Notes: generated by a model from the letters alone, not told the origin. A stretch of 64,000 nucleotides of DNA from Azorinus chamasolen (GCA_963576725.1 OY755247.1:14572526-14636525); one strand, 5' to 3'. Positions 50,808 through 61,724 are shown, counted from the stretch's first letter. Program-made: numbers and translations.

Positions 50808-51241
50808 TTAACCCGTTCGGTACAAAATTTCTAATTGTTATCCACAACCAACTTTTGTTAAGTCATTCGGTAAAATAAAGAAATGCAAATTTCAAAGGAA
50901 TAACGCACAGATATAGAAATAGAGTTGAGATATAAAAAAAAAGTGAAGTCCCTGATCAGACGCCGCCTTGGAAAGGCGGCGTCTGATCTGGGACTGCACT
51001 ATTTGTCGTGGTGCATGTGTGGGATATTGTACGGTCTTATATGTCCGTCGCGATAGCGACGGACATGACCGTACAATATCACACTTGTCGCCAATTAACC
51101 TTACTAATAGGTAAATCCTTACAACTCTACACCATTTAGGTAATATTCTCTAGAAAGAAGATAAAATGGCGGAAGTTTTAATTGCTGCTGACACATACTG
51201 ATAAGAGACTCGCCTGCAACAAAACATATGCCCATTTTAAG

Positions 51242-51273
<32 letters not shown>

Positions 51274-52327
51274 TCACAGTAAACTGTTTTGAACCAGATC
51301 ACTGATACTGTTCTCGATGTGTGTTAATCAAGATAAGTCCATACCAAAACTTTTATACCAATTTCATTTTTATACATGTATGTATCATCATATTGTGAAT
51401 TTGTCACATTTTATACTCTCATTTTTAGCAGACATCATGTAGCTCTCACCACAATGCATTTTCTGTTTTCGCTCGTAATTGCCTTGAAACAATTAATTAC
51501 CATGACCAGGTGTCGTCTACATAATCTGACTCTTATCTGTTTTATCATTGTTTCCTATTAGAGGGGCAGGCATAACTGACATATCTGGCACTAGATTTTG
51601 TTGCACAGGAATTTAGACCTAAAAGTTATATCAGTTGCTGTATATTGGCGACAATTTGAGACATGTGTGGGATATTGTACGGTCGTATATGTCCGTCGCG
51701 ATAGCGACGGACATGACCGTACAATATCACACTTGTCGCCAATTAACCTTACTAATAGGTAAATCCTTACAACTCTACATTATTTAGATAATATTCTCCA
51801 GAAAGAGGATAAAATGACGGAGGTTTTAATTGCTGCTGACAAATTCTGATAAGAGACTCGACTGCAACAAAACATATGCCCATTTTAAGAAAACTCTCTC
51901 TATCTTCACAGTAAACTGTTATGAACCAGATCACTGATACTGTTCTAAGTGCGTGGTAATCAAGATAAGTTCATAATTTCATACCAAAACTTTTATACCG
52001 ATTTCATTAGTATACATGTTTGTATCATCATATTGTGAATTTGTCACATTTTATACTCTCATTTTTAGCAGACATCATGTAGCTCTCACATTAAGCCTGT
52101 AACCACAATGAATTTTCTGTTTTCACTAGTAATATTGCCATGAAAAATTAATTACCATGACCATGTGTCGTCTACATAATCTGACTTTTATCCATTTTAT
52201 CATTGTTTCCTATTAAAGGGTCAGGCATAACTGGCAGGTCTGGCACTAGATTTTGTTGTACAGGAATTTAGACCTAAAAGTTATATCAGTTGCTGTATAT
52301 TGGCGACAATGGCGGTGAAAGGGTTAA
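50808..52327. mobile_element. PB-I MITE carrying a 1.28 kb insertion
   Basis: TTAACCCGTTCGGTAC to ATGGCGGTGAAAGGGTTAA. Core GTCCCTGATCAGACGCCGCC exact. Between GTCGTGGTGCA and TGGCGGTGAAAGGG, where other I copies have about ten bases, lie 1.28 kb of duplicated sequence. Confidence 0.8.
51033..52313. repeat. Tandem pair of about 630 bp units
   Basis: Unit 1 (51033-51662) and unit 2 (51663-52313) both start with the hairpin GTGTGGGATATTGTACGGTC / GACCGTACAATATCACAC, followed by TTGTCGCCAATTAACC, and end ATATTGGCGACAA. TTGTCGCCAAT and ATTGGCGACAA are inverted ends of the sequence between hairpins. The units differ by small substitutions and by a longer CT run in unit 1. No coding sequence. Confidence 0.85.
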
Positions 52328-52461
52328 TGCAGGGTGAAAGTGATGCAGAAAGCCGCTCTGGGAGCTTTCCAAATGTATTCCGCCCTGCATTAAGCAGTCA
52401 CCTTCCTATCAAGTTTATAATTTTTCTTTAATTAACTGTGAGATTGGCGTGGTTTGACTGT

Positions 52462-52754
52462 AATTAGAATGTGGGCATTTTTACTCAGAGAAAACTGGTG
52501 GATTAATAGTACTCTAAAGAATTAGGTCAGCCATCAATTATTCAGAAGGGAAAGAATGTCAGTTGTACTTACGCTGTAATTGTTAAGTACACTATGCAAA
52601 AAATGTGTCTTCTGAATATAATGTCATCTGCTTTAGCTTGATGGTTTTTTTCTTCTATTTCTCTAAGGACCTTCTCTCTGATTTATGGTGAGACGCTGAA
52701 TAATTCGGATGTTTCGGCAGGAAAGGTTCATCATTTTATATGTACATGCATGCT
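52462..52754. other. No gene seen
   Basis: AT-rich and unrecognised. Confidence 0.4.
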
Positions 52755-53177
52755 GCACAGAAGTCCAGATAAGATGCGTAAATTAAAACAGTTTTTCAAG
52801 AATAACTTCTTTATTTCTCCACCAAGCCAATGCTGTGACCACACTTAGAATCGTCTCTTCGTGACCATTCTAAAGAGTGATCACAGCATAGGGTTGATAG
52901 AGAAATGATGATTATAGTAATTTTACCACGCGCCTTTATCGGTTGCTATGTATAATGCATCATCACCATATACAGCAAATCCTTATAAAACGACCGAAAA
53001 AGGTCTAATTCAGTGCCGTATAGATACATGTAGCGGTAGCTTAATGCATTACGGAAGTTAAGCAGAAAGCTCATATAGGAGCTTTCTGTATTACATTGTG
53101 CAGAATTAGGCAGCAGTCTACTTTTAAAGGCACGCATATTTATTTATTAAATGGTCGCTCTAGAGAAAGTCTACAGT
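52755..53177. mobile_element. Family F MITE followed by PG-D MITE
   Basis: F (52755-52960): CCAGATAAGATGCGTAAATT and GCTGTGACCACACTTAGAAT. PG-D (52968-53177): TACAGCAAATCCTTATAAAA, GCAGAAAGCTCATATAGGAG and TCGCTCTAGAGAAAGTCTAC. Confidence 0.75.
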
Positions 53178-53259
53178 AGTTGATAAATAATCCCACCGAC
53201 AATGAAAATATAAAAGTCAGTTAAAATACTTGATATTTCCGATTCGTTCAAGCTTTTAA

Positions 53260-53350
53260 GAAACTGCTGACCCGGTGGCAAACAACTTTGATCCTGATGA
53301 GATGTCGAGTTACTCGGCTGGATCTCTTCTGGATCCAGGTTGTCTGCAAT
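53260..53350. mobile_element. PB-G MITE core
   Basis: GGCAAACAACTTTGATCCTG, GTCGAGTTACTCGG and TTCTGGATCCAGGTTGTCTG. Confidence 0.6.
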
Positions 53351-53407
53351 TAATGCGAGTGAGCTCGCGGATAGCAAGAGAAAAGAAAATGTGATAGATT
53401 GTTTCCT

Positions 53408-53620
53408 TTAACTCGTTCCCTGTTTATTAATATTCGTCATATATACACAGAATGTTTTGGCTTGGGGAAAACACTGTAGAATAATAGGATCTATATCATA
53501 TTAAAAGCAAACAGAGCAGACCCAGATCAGACGGCTCCTATAGGAGGAGCCGTCTGATCTGGGTCTACTCCGTTTGCAAATGCGTGGAAAGGCGTTTATA
53601 TGAAGGAAAATATTACAAAT
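53408..53620. mobile_element. PB-A MITE
   Basis: TTAACTCGTTCCCTG at the left. Perfect core GACGGCTCCTATAGGAGGAG region with GTCTGATCTGGGTCTACTCC. The right end lacks TTAA. 53621-54106 holds only a weak PB-G half at 53835-53870. Confidence 0.75.
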
Positions 53621-54106
53621 GCTGAGTTAACTAGAAAGGTTGGGCCAAATTTAACTTAACACCAAGCTTATTGGATGCAAGTGTAGTCATAAATGAAACT
53701 AGTTGAACCATTTTCTTGCAGGAAAAAACACGACATCTGATAAAAAAAATCTAGTTGTATACCTCAGATTCGTTCAAACTTCTAAGACACTACTGATCAT
53801 GTGTCCGACAGTGCGTATGTCCTTATATGGCACTGGTTTGATCGGTGTCTCATCTGGATCCAAGTTATTTTTAAATGCAAGTCACGTGACGCTTGGCGGG
53901 ATAAGCGATCTATGAATATTGCAACGCATTTGACGTAATGGCATGTACGCAATTATTAAATGTTGCAGCATCCGTTCCATCGTTATTTCTTGACAAATTG
54001 TAAGCCTGTGAAATTAAAAGAACACAAGGGAACGTCAACGCACTTGTCTCAACTCTTTCTCCAGCATGGTGCCTTTTGCAAACGGTATGGCCCCAGATCT
54101 AGTTTC

Positions 54107-54356
54107 TTTATTTCATCAAATATCATTCATCATGTATCATCATGTATCATTCATCAAGTATCATATCATCGTGTAGCATTCATCATATATCATTCACCAT
54201 GTATCATTCACCATGTATCATTCATCATGGTTGTATCATTAAGCATGTATCATTCAGCATGTATCATTCATCATGCATCGTGCTTTTATAACAATTAATC
54301 AAATTAATATTCATGATGCCATTATTTCTATTATGCATATTCATGATGTAAATGGT
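54107..54356. repeat. ATCATTCATCATGT-type simple repeat and PB-A tail
   Basis: 54107-54285 repeats CATGTATCATTCAT variants. The reverse-complement type occurs at 57539. 54286-54356 is a PB-A right end with AATATTCATGATGCCATTAT. 54357-54717 shows nothing. Confidence 0.8.
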
Positions 54357-54717
54357 TCAGCACTTATCCTTCTGTATGACAAAATTACGTTATCTGTACA
54401 TACAAACATGACGTTCTGTATCCTTTAGATTTGTTTTATGTCTGAAATGATCTTGAGCCAGCGCTAGGTAAGCAGTCCTGTGTTAAAACCAATATTTTGT
54501 TTGCCTCAATTACTCCTGCCTGAAATAATGGTTCATTTGCCTGGCTTATTATGTTTTCATATATTTATTTTGTCTTAGACTATTTTCTGTATCCGCTCCT
54601 CTCTCTCAATTAGCCCATAAATGGCAGAAACGGACGTTAATCAATACAACCAAACAATAGCTTTTTATACTTACCGGAATGGTTTGATCTTATGTTACAA
54701 ATTGTAATGCTTAGCCT

Positions 54718-54955
54718 TTAACTCATTCTCACCTATACTGTTTTAGACTCAACCTCTTTGAATTAACCTACCGAAAAGGAGTATTCACTGAAGAAAAGGA
54801 TAAACATAGAATTGTATAGTTTTGAAACCATTGTGATAAATAGAGTATTTGCTCCTATGGAGCAAATGCTCTATTTATCACAATGGTTTCTAAATGTGGA
54901 TTTTACCGAGGCACCAAAATGCGTCACTAGAAGGGAATGTTTTAATACTTGGATA
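54718..54955. mobile_element. PB-E MITE
   Basis: TTAACTCATTCTCACC to GAAGGGAATGTTTTAA. Core GAGTATTTGCTCCTATGGAG. 54956-55190 shows nothing but a short CTTAT run. Confidence 0.8.
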
Positions 54956-55190
54956 TTTTGAGGAAACTATATGTGATATGCTATTTATTTAACAGATTTT
55001 CTATTTTTACTTGTTGTTTGTTTGTAATGTTACTGGACAATCTTATGTCGGACAATAACTTCAAAGCTAGTGTTAATTTTTATTATGGAATTCGACTCTA
55101 AATTAAGGTCATTTTATTTGATTTAATCTTATCTTATCTTATGCCTGTCTATATCTTAACCTACAGTAGCTTGTACTCTTTTCCCATTTT

Positions 55191-56176
55191 TAGCTCACCA
55201 GAGCACAAAGTGCTCAGGATGAGCTTTTGTGATCGCCCGTTGTCCGTCGTCCGTCGACGTGCGTCGTCCGTAGTCAACAATTTGAACCTTTAAAAATCTT
55301 CTCCTCTGAATCTACAGGGTTCTCAACTTTCATCTTTGGCACATAGCATCATATACAAGTCCTCTACAAAAGTTATATGAATTATGCCCCTGGGGTCAAA
55401 ATTGGCCCCGCCCCAGGGGTGCCTTGTTTTCAATAGAAACATATAGTGAAACTTTGAAAATCTTCTCCTCTGAAACCGGAAGGTTCTCAGCTTTCATATT
55501 TGACACATAGCATCATATTCAGTTCCTCTACAAAAGTTATATCAGTAATGCCCCTGGGGTCAAAATTGGCCCCGTCCCAGGGGTGGCTAGATTTCAATCG
55601 AAATATATAGGGAAAACTTTGAAATTCTTCTCCTCTGAAACAGGAAGGTTCTTAGCTTTCATATTTGGTACATAGCATCATATTCAGGTCCTCTACTAAA
55701 GTTATATAAATTATGCCACTGGTGTCAAAATTGGCCCCTCCCCAGGGGTAGCCAGTTTTCAAAAGAAACATATAATGAAAGCTTTGAAAATCTTCTCCTC
55801 TGAAACTGGAAGGTTCAACGCTTTCATATTTGGCACATAGCATCATGTTCAGGTCCTCTACAAACGTTATATAAATTATGTCCCTGGGGTCAAAATTGTC
55901 CCCGCCCCAGGGGTAACCAGTTTTCAATAGAAACATCTAGTGAAACCTTTGAAAATCTTCTCCTCTGAAACTGGAAGGATATCAGCTTTCAATATTGGCA
56001 CATAACATCATATTCAGGTTCTCTACAAAAGTTATTTAGATTGTGCCCTTTGGGTCAAAATTGGCCCCACCCCAGGGCTGGCTAGATTTCTATAGAAACA
56101 TATAGTTAAAACTTTGAAAATCTTCTCCTCCGATTGTCTGGTGAGCGCTTCAGGGCCATTCTGTCCCTCTTGTATA
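55191..56176. repeat. Interspersed repeat Q, copy 2
   Basis: GCTCACCAGAGCACAAAGTG to GTCTGGTGAGCGCTTCAGGG. About five internal units of 150-160 bp with TTCATATTTGGCACATAGCA and CCCCTGGGGTCAAAATTGGC, against about three in copy 1. The 94-codon - strand ORF spans two units and is a shadow. Confidence 0.85.
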
Positions 56177-56204
56177 AAGCTGTTGAAATACCATTGACTG
56201 AGTG

Positions 56205-56548
56205 CCTAACAAGGTTTTGAGTCCTGATCAGACGCTGAATTACTCGGTATCTCATCTAGATCCAAACTGTTTGAAAATCTCAGTCATAACTGTCTTAGTA
56301 TGCCAAGTCTTAGACTTTACCCTTTCTCTATTCAGTATTCATGTAAATATTTAACTAGCTCAAATTTTATACTGTAAACTTTTCAAGGAAATATTTTGCT
56401 TTGACAAAAATCTGTCGAATCATATCTATATCATGTCAAAAGCAAACACAGCAGACCCTGATCAGACGGCTCCTATAGGAGCCGTCTGATCTGGGTCTAC
56501 TCTATTTGCAAATGCATGAAAAGGCGTTTATATGACAGAAAGGCTTAA
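56205..56548. mobile_element. PB-G fragment and PB-A MITE
   Basis: PB-G half (56220-56275): GTCCTGATCAGACGCTGAAT with CATCTAGATCCAAACTGTTT. PB-A (56315-56548): core GACGGCTCCTATAGGAGCCG perfect, right end GACAGAAAGGCTTAA. 56549-56777 shows nothing. Confidence 0.75.
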
Positions 56549-56777
56549 GCTGATGATCAAAGTTTCGATCGATGACCGAGCTTGACCACAGTAAGCATAT
56601 TATCACCTTACCAGTTTATATCCAAACTAAACAAGCTTCTTCCCACTAATTCATTTCTCGCTAAGAAACCATTAGTCGATGGCATAATTCCGGTAACAAA
56701 TTATCTAAAGCCTTTACCTCTTTCACAGCCAAGGTCGCCGGAAGGTGAGGACTTGCCATAGTGGACGAAACTGTCAA

Positions 56778-57102
56778 TATAGTTGAACTTCGATATCTCG
56801 AACTTCAAGGGACTATATAAATCAGTTCGAGATAACAGAAGTTTGAGTTATCCGATTTGTAATCTCGACCATTTCTCAAGTTCACAGCTTAATGCAGATC
56901 TACAGTAATGCTGAAAGCTCCTACAGGAGCTTTCAGCATTACTGTAGAACTGCATTAAGCTGTGAAATGTGTTCCTAGATATGCGTAGTGATACATTTTA
57001 GAGCAATTCTGTATTTTAAGATTTTGGAAGGACCGAACTTTTAGTACGAGTTATTCCGAAGTTCGAGTTATCCGAGTTCGAGATATCGAAGTTCAACTGT
57101 AT
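56778..57102. mobile_element. PG-C MITE
   Basis: TATAGTTGAACTTCGATATC to GATATCGAAGTTCAACTGTA. Perfect centre AATGCTGAAAGCTCCTACAG. Confidence 0.9.
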
Positions 57103-57462
57103 ATTTCCAAACAGTTTGGATCCAGTTGACACGCAGACAATTGACAGCTACTAACAGTTTGTATGCAGTTGACACGCGGACTATTGACGGCTACTACCGT
57201 AGATCCCCTATAATACCGCGGCCACTAAATGCATGAAAATGGATGAATATTCATGTAAGAAACAATGACATCATGAATATTAATTAAGATTCATTGTTAT
57301 AATAGCCCAATGACACAAGACTTTTTGTGCATGGCAGAAACTGTAGCATCTCTATTATATCATAAGCAAACAGAGCAGACCCTGATCAGACGGCTCCGAT
57401 CTGGGTCTACACTGTTTGCAAAGGCGTATAAATCCGTATTTATGGGGTAAAGGGTTAAAAAC
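57103..57462. mobile_element. PB-G and PG scraps, then PB-A MITE
   Basis: 57115-57180 holds a G-type half with a duplicated CAGTTGACACGC block. 57190-57225 is a PG-B-like tip. PB-A (57235-57462) has GGATGAATATTCATGTAAGA, GCAGACCCTGATCAGACGGC and GGGGTAAAGGGTTAA. Confidence 0.65.
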
Positions 57463-57838
57463 TGACGTTTGCTTAATGCGTTAACTCCCTTTGGGAGCTT
57501 TTTGCATTAAATTCCGTCCTGCATTTAGCAACCATTTTGTGAATGTGATACGTGATGAATGATACATGATGCATGATGAACGATACGTGATGAATGATAC
57601 ACGATGCACGATAAATGATGAATGATACATGATGAATGATACAATCATGATGAATGATACAAGGTGAATGATATATGATTTATGATATATGAATGGTACA
57701 CGATATGATACTTGATAAATGACACATGATAAATGATACATGATGAATAATATAACGATACTGGATGAATGATACTTGACGAATGACACATTCTGATATG
57801 ATACTTGATGAATGATACATGAAGATACCCCCCCCCCC
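57463..57838. repeat. ATGATACATGATGA-type simple repeat and poly-C
   Basis: 57539-57826 repeats GATGAATGATACATGATGAA variants, the complement of the array at 54107. It is followed by CCCCCCCCC. 57463-57538 is a PG hairpin scrap (GGGAGCTTTTTGCATTAAAT). The 102-codon - strand ORF is repeat-derived. Confidence 0.85.
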
Positions 57839-58198
57839 TCTAAACCGGACGTTAATATTAGTAAGAATGTCTGTCTTTAGCCAATTACCTCATAGGCAGT
57901 TCAGTTCAGAATTTTAGAATTATGTAGTTTGAAATCATTGTGATAAATCGGGCATTTGTTCCTATAGGAGCAAATGCTCTATTTATCACAATGGTTTCAA
58001 TAGGTGGATTTTACACAGGCGTAGAAAATTGTATTTATGGAGGAAAGGGTTAAGACAGGGCAGCTTCGTGTAGGGGAAAGTCATGCAAAAAGCTCCCAAA
58101 CTTTCTGCATGATTTTCAGCCTGCATCAAACAACCATCTGCTTAGAATTATCTACATTATGTTTTACTAAAATTTCGGTTTAGAGGGGTTGTACCGTA
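57839..58198. mobile_element. PG-type MITE interrupted by PB-E
   Basis: CTCTAAACCGGACGTTAATA at the left and AGAGGGGTTGTACCGTA at the right. PB-E at 57885-58054 has core GAGCAAATGCTCTATTTATC and right end GGAAAGGGTTAA. Confidence 0.75.
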
Positions 58199-58206
58199 TG
58201 CCAATA

Positions 58207-59065
58207 ACAAAACGGTCACTGATCGTTCCAAGGCGGCACTTCCATCTTCCTTCTATTGTTTAATAGAATCAAGCATGTGTTTTGTTAAAGCCGGGGGTTT
58301 CTATACCCGAGGTTGGTCTGTTCCAGTCGGAAACTAGCTTTAGCGAGCCGGGGGTTTCTATACCCGAGGTTGGTCTGTTCCAGTCGGAAACGAGCTTTAG
58401 CGAGTTTCTGATAGGAATAGACCAACCGAGGGTATAGAACCCCCCGGCTTTAAATAACAAAACCCATGCTTGATTTTTTTCGCTGAAATACGCCCTAAAA
58501 CCAAGTAAATTAACGAATTTTGTGAAGTACTACTTTACATTGTGTAATACGACTTCCATATCTAATAGCAACAGACTGCAGCATAACTTTAGGCGTGACA
58601 AAATGACGTCATTTGTTATGACAACCACAAACGTTACGTTTTGGCGTAAAATATGAATGACCGAGTGACTACAAAACAACGTCTTCGGTTAATCAAATAG
58701 GCTTTTAAAGTGTTTATATGATAAATAGAATTTCATATTCGTGCTAATTACTTATAATTTCAATTCATAAGGTTGTTGCCTATAGAAATGTTGGTATAAT
58801 TCTGTAAGAATTCCTTCCCTTGTATTGATTTTACCCAATCGCGCGTATGGATACACTAGTCACGGGGTGCTCCAGATAAGGATTTCTAGTACGGCTATTT
58901 TTAGTAACTCAGCTTATCTAGCACGGCTGAGAAGCGAGAATGATATGTCTTTGTGTGTCTCTTTGTGTCTTTTGATGAGCATGTACGTATTGCTGTTCTT
59001 TTTTGTCATGGTGCTGTTCTGGCGACTGTGCATTTTGTATGTAGTGTTTCCTGCGTGACTCATAC
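58207..59065. repeat. Interspersed repeat as at 22853, split by other sequence
   Basis: 58207-58260 (ACTGATCGTTCCAAGGCGGC, ACTTCCATCTTCC) and 58935-59065 (GTGTCTCTTTGTGTCTTTTG, CTGGCGACTGTGCATTTTGT, TTTCCTGCGTGACTCAT) are contiguous in the copy at 22853. 58479-58934 between them is unrecognised. Confidence 0.65.
58262..58478. mobile_element. Hairpin element with tandem inner repeat
   Basis: AATCAAGCATGTGTTTTGTT at the left is nearly the inverse of AACAAAACCCATGCTTGATT at the right. The left arm holds two copies of GCCGGGGGTTTCTATACCCG, the right arm one. Confidence 0.8.
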
Positions 59066-59156
59066 ATGTGCTTTATGCCGAAAACTTGATTGGGATAGCA
59101 CTACAAATAAAAATGCCTAAGTATGAATAAACCTATGTTCCATGAATTATGACATA

Positions 59157-59402
59157 TTAACCCATTCACCGACAATGTCGCAAAAATGCACCATGACAAA
59201 CACAGTTGTCCAAGACCAGACGCTGCCTTTTTAAGGCGGCTTCTGATAGGGACTTCAATTTTGTCTCAAACTTTATTTCTATACTTTGCTTTATTATTTT
59301 GAAATTTGCATTTATTTAATATCTCATTTCCCCATTTTACCAAATGATTTAACAAAAGTGGTTTGCAAACGACAATTAGAAATTTGGCACCGAAAGGGTT
59401 AA
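59157..59402. mobile_element. PB-I MITE
   Basis: TTAACCCATTCACCGACAAT to GGCACCGAAAGGGTTAA. Core CAGACGCTGCCTTTTTAAGG. Confidence 0.85.
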
Positions 59403-59815
59403 TGAGGAGGATTTGTTGAAATTGCATATGACCACAGGAAATCTTGGTATTGAAGAAATTATAATCAGACCCGTATTACCCCCGAAGCAAACAGAGCACA
59501 CCCTGACCTATATAAGCCGTCTGATCACACCCTGACCTATATAAGCCGTCTGATCACACCCTGGCCTATATAAGCCGTCTGATCACACCCTGACCTATAT
59601 AAGTCGTCTGATCACACCCTGGCCTATATAAGCCGTCTGATCACACCCTGACCTATATAAGCCGTCTGATCACACCCCCGGACTTATAAAAGCCGTCTGA
59701 TCACACCCCCGGACTTATAAAAGCCGTCTGATCACACCCTGACCTATATAAGCCGTCTGATCCAGGTATTTTATATTTGCAAAGGCGCCACAAGGCATCT
59801 GAAAGAGAGTTAATT
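59403..59815. mobile_element. PB-A MITE with tandem-expanded core
   Basis: GCATATGACCACAGGAAATC at the left and GGCGCCACAAGGCATCTGAA at the right. The hairpin has been replaced by a 29 bp array (59494-59760). 59816-60019 shows nothing. Confidence 0.7.
59494..59760. repeat. 29 bp tandem array, about 9 copies
   Basis: Unit TGATCACACCCTGACCTATA plus TAAGCCGTC, made of the two joined hairpin arms of PB-A (ACCCTGA... and GCCGTCTGATC). Two adjacent units carry a shared variant CCCCGGACTTATAAA. Confidence 0.9.
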
Positions 59816-60019
59816 AATTGACTTCTATGTGGAAATTATTTAATTTTGTGTAGCAGGTGTGTTCTAACTCGTACTACTTATTTCTAGTTTTTTATTGCAG
59901 CATTCAGCTGCGTTTCACGACCTGTTTTTCATTCTGCACAGTATAATCTTCGTTTCACAAAAAACGTCCTTATTACTCATGTTTTAAAATAAGAACACAA
60001 TGCCTGTAATCCACCATGT

Positions 60020-60229
60020 TTAACCTATTACCTCATATGCTATTTTTAGATCCAACCTCTTTGAAAAAATCTACCAGAAAGGAGCGAGCATTAACTAGAG
60101 AAAATGAAAATTTATAATTTATAATTTATGAGAATTTTATAGGAGCAAATGCTCTATTTATCACAATGGTTTCACAAAGTGACTTTTACATATTCGTAAA
60201 AATGACGTCAATATGAGAGAATGGGTTAA
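60020..60229. mobile_element. PB-E MITE
   Basis: TTAACCTATTACCTCATATG to ATATGAGAGAATGGGTTAA. One hairpin arm lost. Confidence 0.8.
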
Positions 60230-60354
60230 AGTAAGGCAAGAAAATGTCACAAGATTTATATTAGCTGGAAAAGTAACCCGTAATCTGCTGAATAATGAAA
60301 ACTGCTTCCTTCCTTTCTGAATATTATTTAAACGAACATTTGTATCAAAATTAA

Positions 60355-60862
60355 TCACTGAACAAAGTGGTTTATATGACAAACAGTGCAGACCAAGATC
60401 AAAGGAGTCCAATCCCTTTGTTCTAGGTGTTCACTGTTTGCAAATGGATTATATACTCGGCCCAACACATTAAGGATTCAAAGAAATTCAATTAGGGGAA
60501 TATTTCTCGACATAAGTTCAAAAGCTCACGCTGACTTGGAAAACTATTTTCTGATGTAAATATATATTTAAATACCTAAAATTCAGATCAAAACCTCACA
60601 TTTTCTTGGAAAACTGCGTAATTGTATAGACATATTTCTCAGAAATTAAAGGCGCGCATATCCTCTGGTTTTCTTAGAAAACTATTATCTTGTGTGTACA
60701 GTTAAATCTTTCCTAAGCGGCCATTCATTTACTTAACATAGGAGTTTTAATAACCAGGTGTCTGCTAAATGCATGATAGCTTTCTGTATCATTTTTTACC
60801 TGCATTAAGCTATCACCTGCCTTATAGACTTATACGTAGATTTCTTTTGATGGTTCCTTTAT
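60355..60862. mobile_element. PB-J-like core and PG-D MITE
   Basis: 60375-60440: CAAACAGTGCAGACCAAGAT with GTGTTCACTGTTTGCAAATG. PG-D (60698-60862): TACAGTTAAATCTTTCCTAA, GCATTAAGCTATCACCTGCC. 60451-60697 shows nothing. Confidence 0.6.
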
Positions 60863-60912
60863 GATGACGTCATAACATTAGAAAAAACAACCCTATGTTA
60901 CCATGACGCTGG

Positions 60913-61200
60913 ATCAACATTGTTTTCTTTGATTTTATGGCTGAATGCATGTACCAAAAATGTGACGTGTATTTTGACATGATAATCTCTGAAAAAGGCC
61001 CGTGGTGGTCAAACTATAAGATCAAAGCTATTCAAGTATTTATGGTTCCTTTATGTTTATACAGTAACTTCTCTTTTATAAACACGAACACTCAAAATAA
61101 GTATAATTCTGAAACTGTTAAACAGGTGATAGTTTAATGAAAGACAAAGGGGGCTTTCTGTATCATTTTCTGTATCATTATTGCGAGACTCTACTGGATT
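60913..61200. mobile_element. Half copy of the 31951 palindrome, then PG fragment
   Basis: 60920-61040: TTTGATTTTATGGCTGAATG, GTGACGTGTATTTTGACATG, TTCAAGTATTT match one arm at 32085-32200. 61058-61200: TACAGTAACTTCTCTTTTAT and GGGGGCTTTCTGTATCATTT. Confidence 0.7.
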
Positions 61201-61224
61201 TAGAAAGTATTGGTATAACTGTTA

Positions 61225-61672
61225 GTCTGGCAATGCCTCATATTTTGCAAACAGAGTAGACCAAGATCAGTTACACAGTGACTGTTCTGGATCTAAGCTG
61301 TCTGCAGCTGTAATAAAGTCGCCAGGAATATAGCGGAATCCAAATATAGTATATGCACCCTGGCTATAGGGGTCAGCGCACCCCCCTCCCCCCTTGAGGA
61401 AAATTTAGAAGTGTGTAGTTTTAAAACCATTATGATAAAATGAGCATTTAAAACGCGCTATTTATCACAATTATTTCAAAAGGTGAATTTTACAGAGGTG
61501 TCAATGTGAGGGAATGAGTTAAAGCTTACATGACAAGACAGAACGTTAAACAAAGTCTACCTCTTAGCCTTCGATTTTTGTTCCATTATGGCCATAATAA
61601 TTTTTACCATTTTACCTTTGAGATTGATGTTACGCTCATACGTAAGTGCGTACCGCTAGCTACGCCCCTGAC
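61225..61672. mobile_element. PB core scrap and composite repeat, copy 2
   Basis: 61245-61310: GCAAACAGAGTAGACCAAGA with TTCTGGATCTAAGCTGTCTG. 61395-61672: a PB-E remnant ending GTGAGGGAATGAGTTAA, then CAGAACGTTAAACAAAGTCT, TTTTTGTTCCATTATGGCCA and GTACCGCTAGCTACGCCCC, as at 23700. Confidence 0.65.
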
Positions 61673-61724
61673 CTAATATCTGGAGTACCTACTTGACACA
61701 TGTAATTTTCACATATAGTATTAG

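Larger units (their letters stand above)
50765..52461. mobile_element. PG-type MITE interrupted by an expanded PB-I
   Basis: CACAGTTGACTGC ends the left part. TGCAGGGTGAAAGTGATGCA, AGAAAGCCGCTCTGGGAGCT and GCGTGGTTTGACTGTA form the right part. Confidence 0.7.

Noticed and set aside
53960..54298. 112-codon ORF rich in His, Ile and Ser, and the 102-codon ORF at 57481
   Set aside because: Both are products of the ATCATTCATC simple repeats.
55652..55936. 94-codon - strand ORF with internal protein repeat
   Set aside because: Spans two units of interspersed repeat Q. The same frame is broken in the other units and in copy 1.
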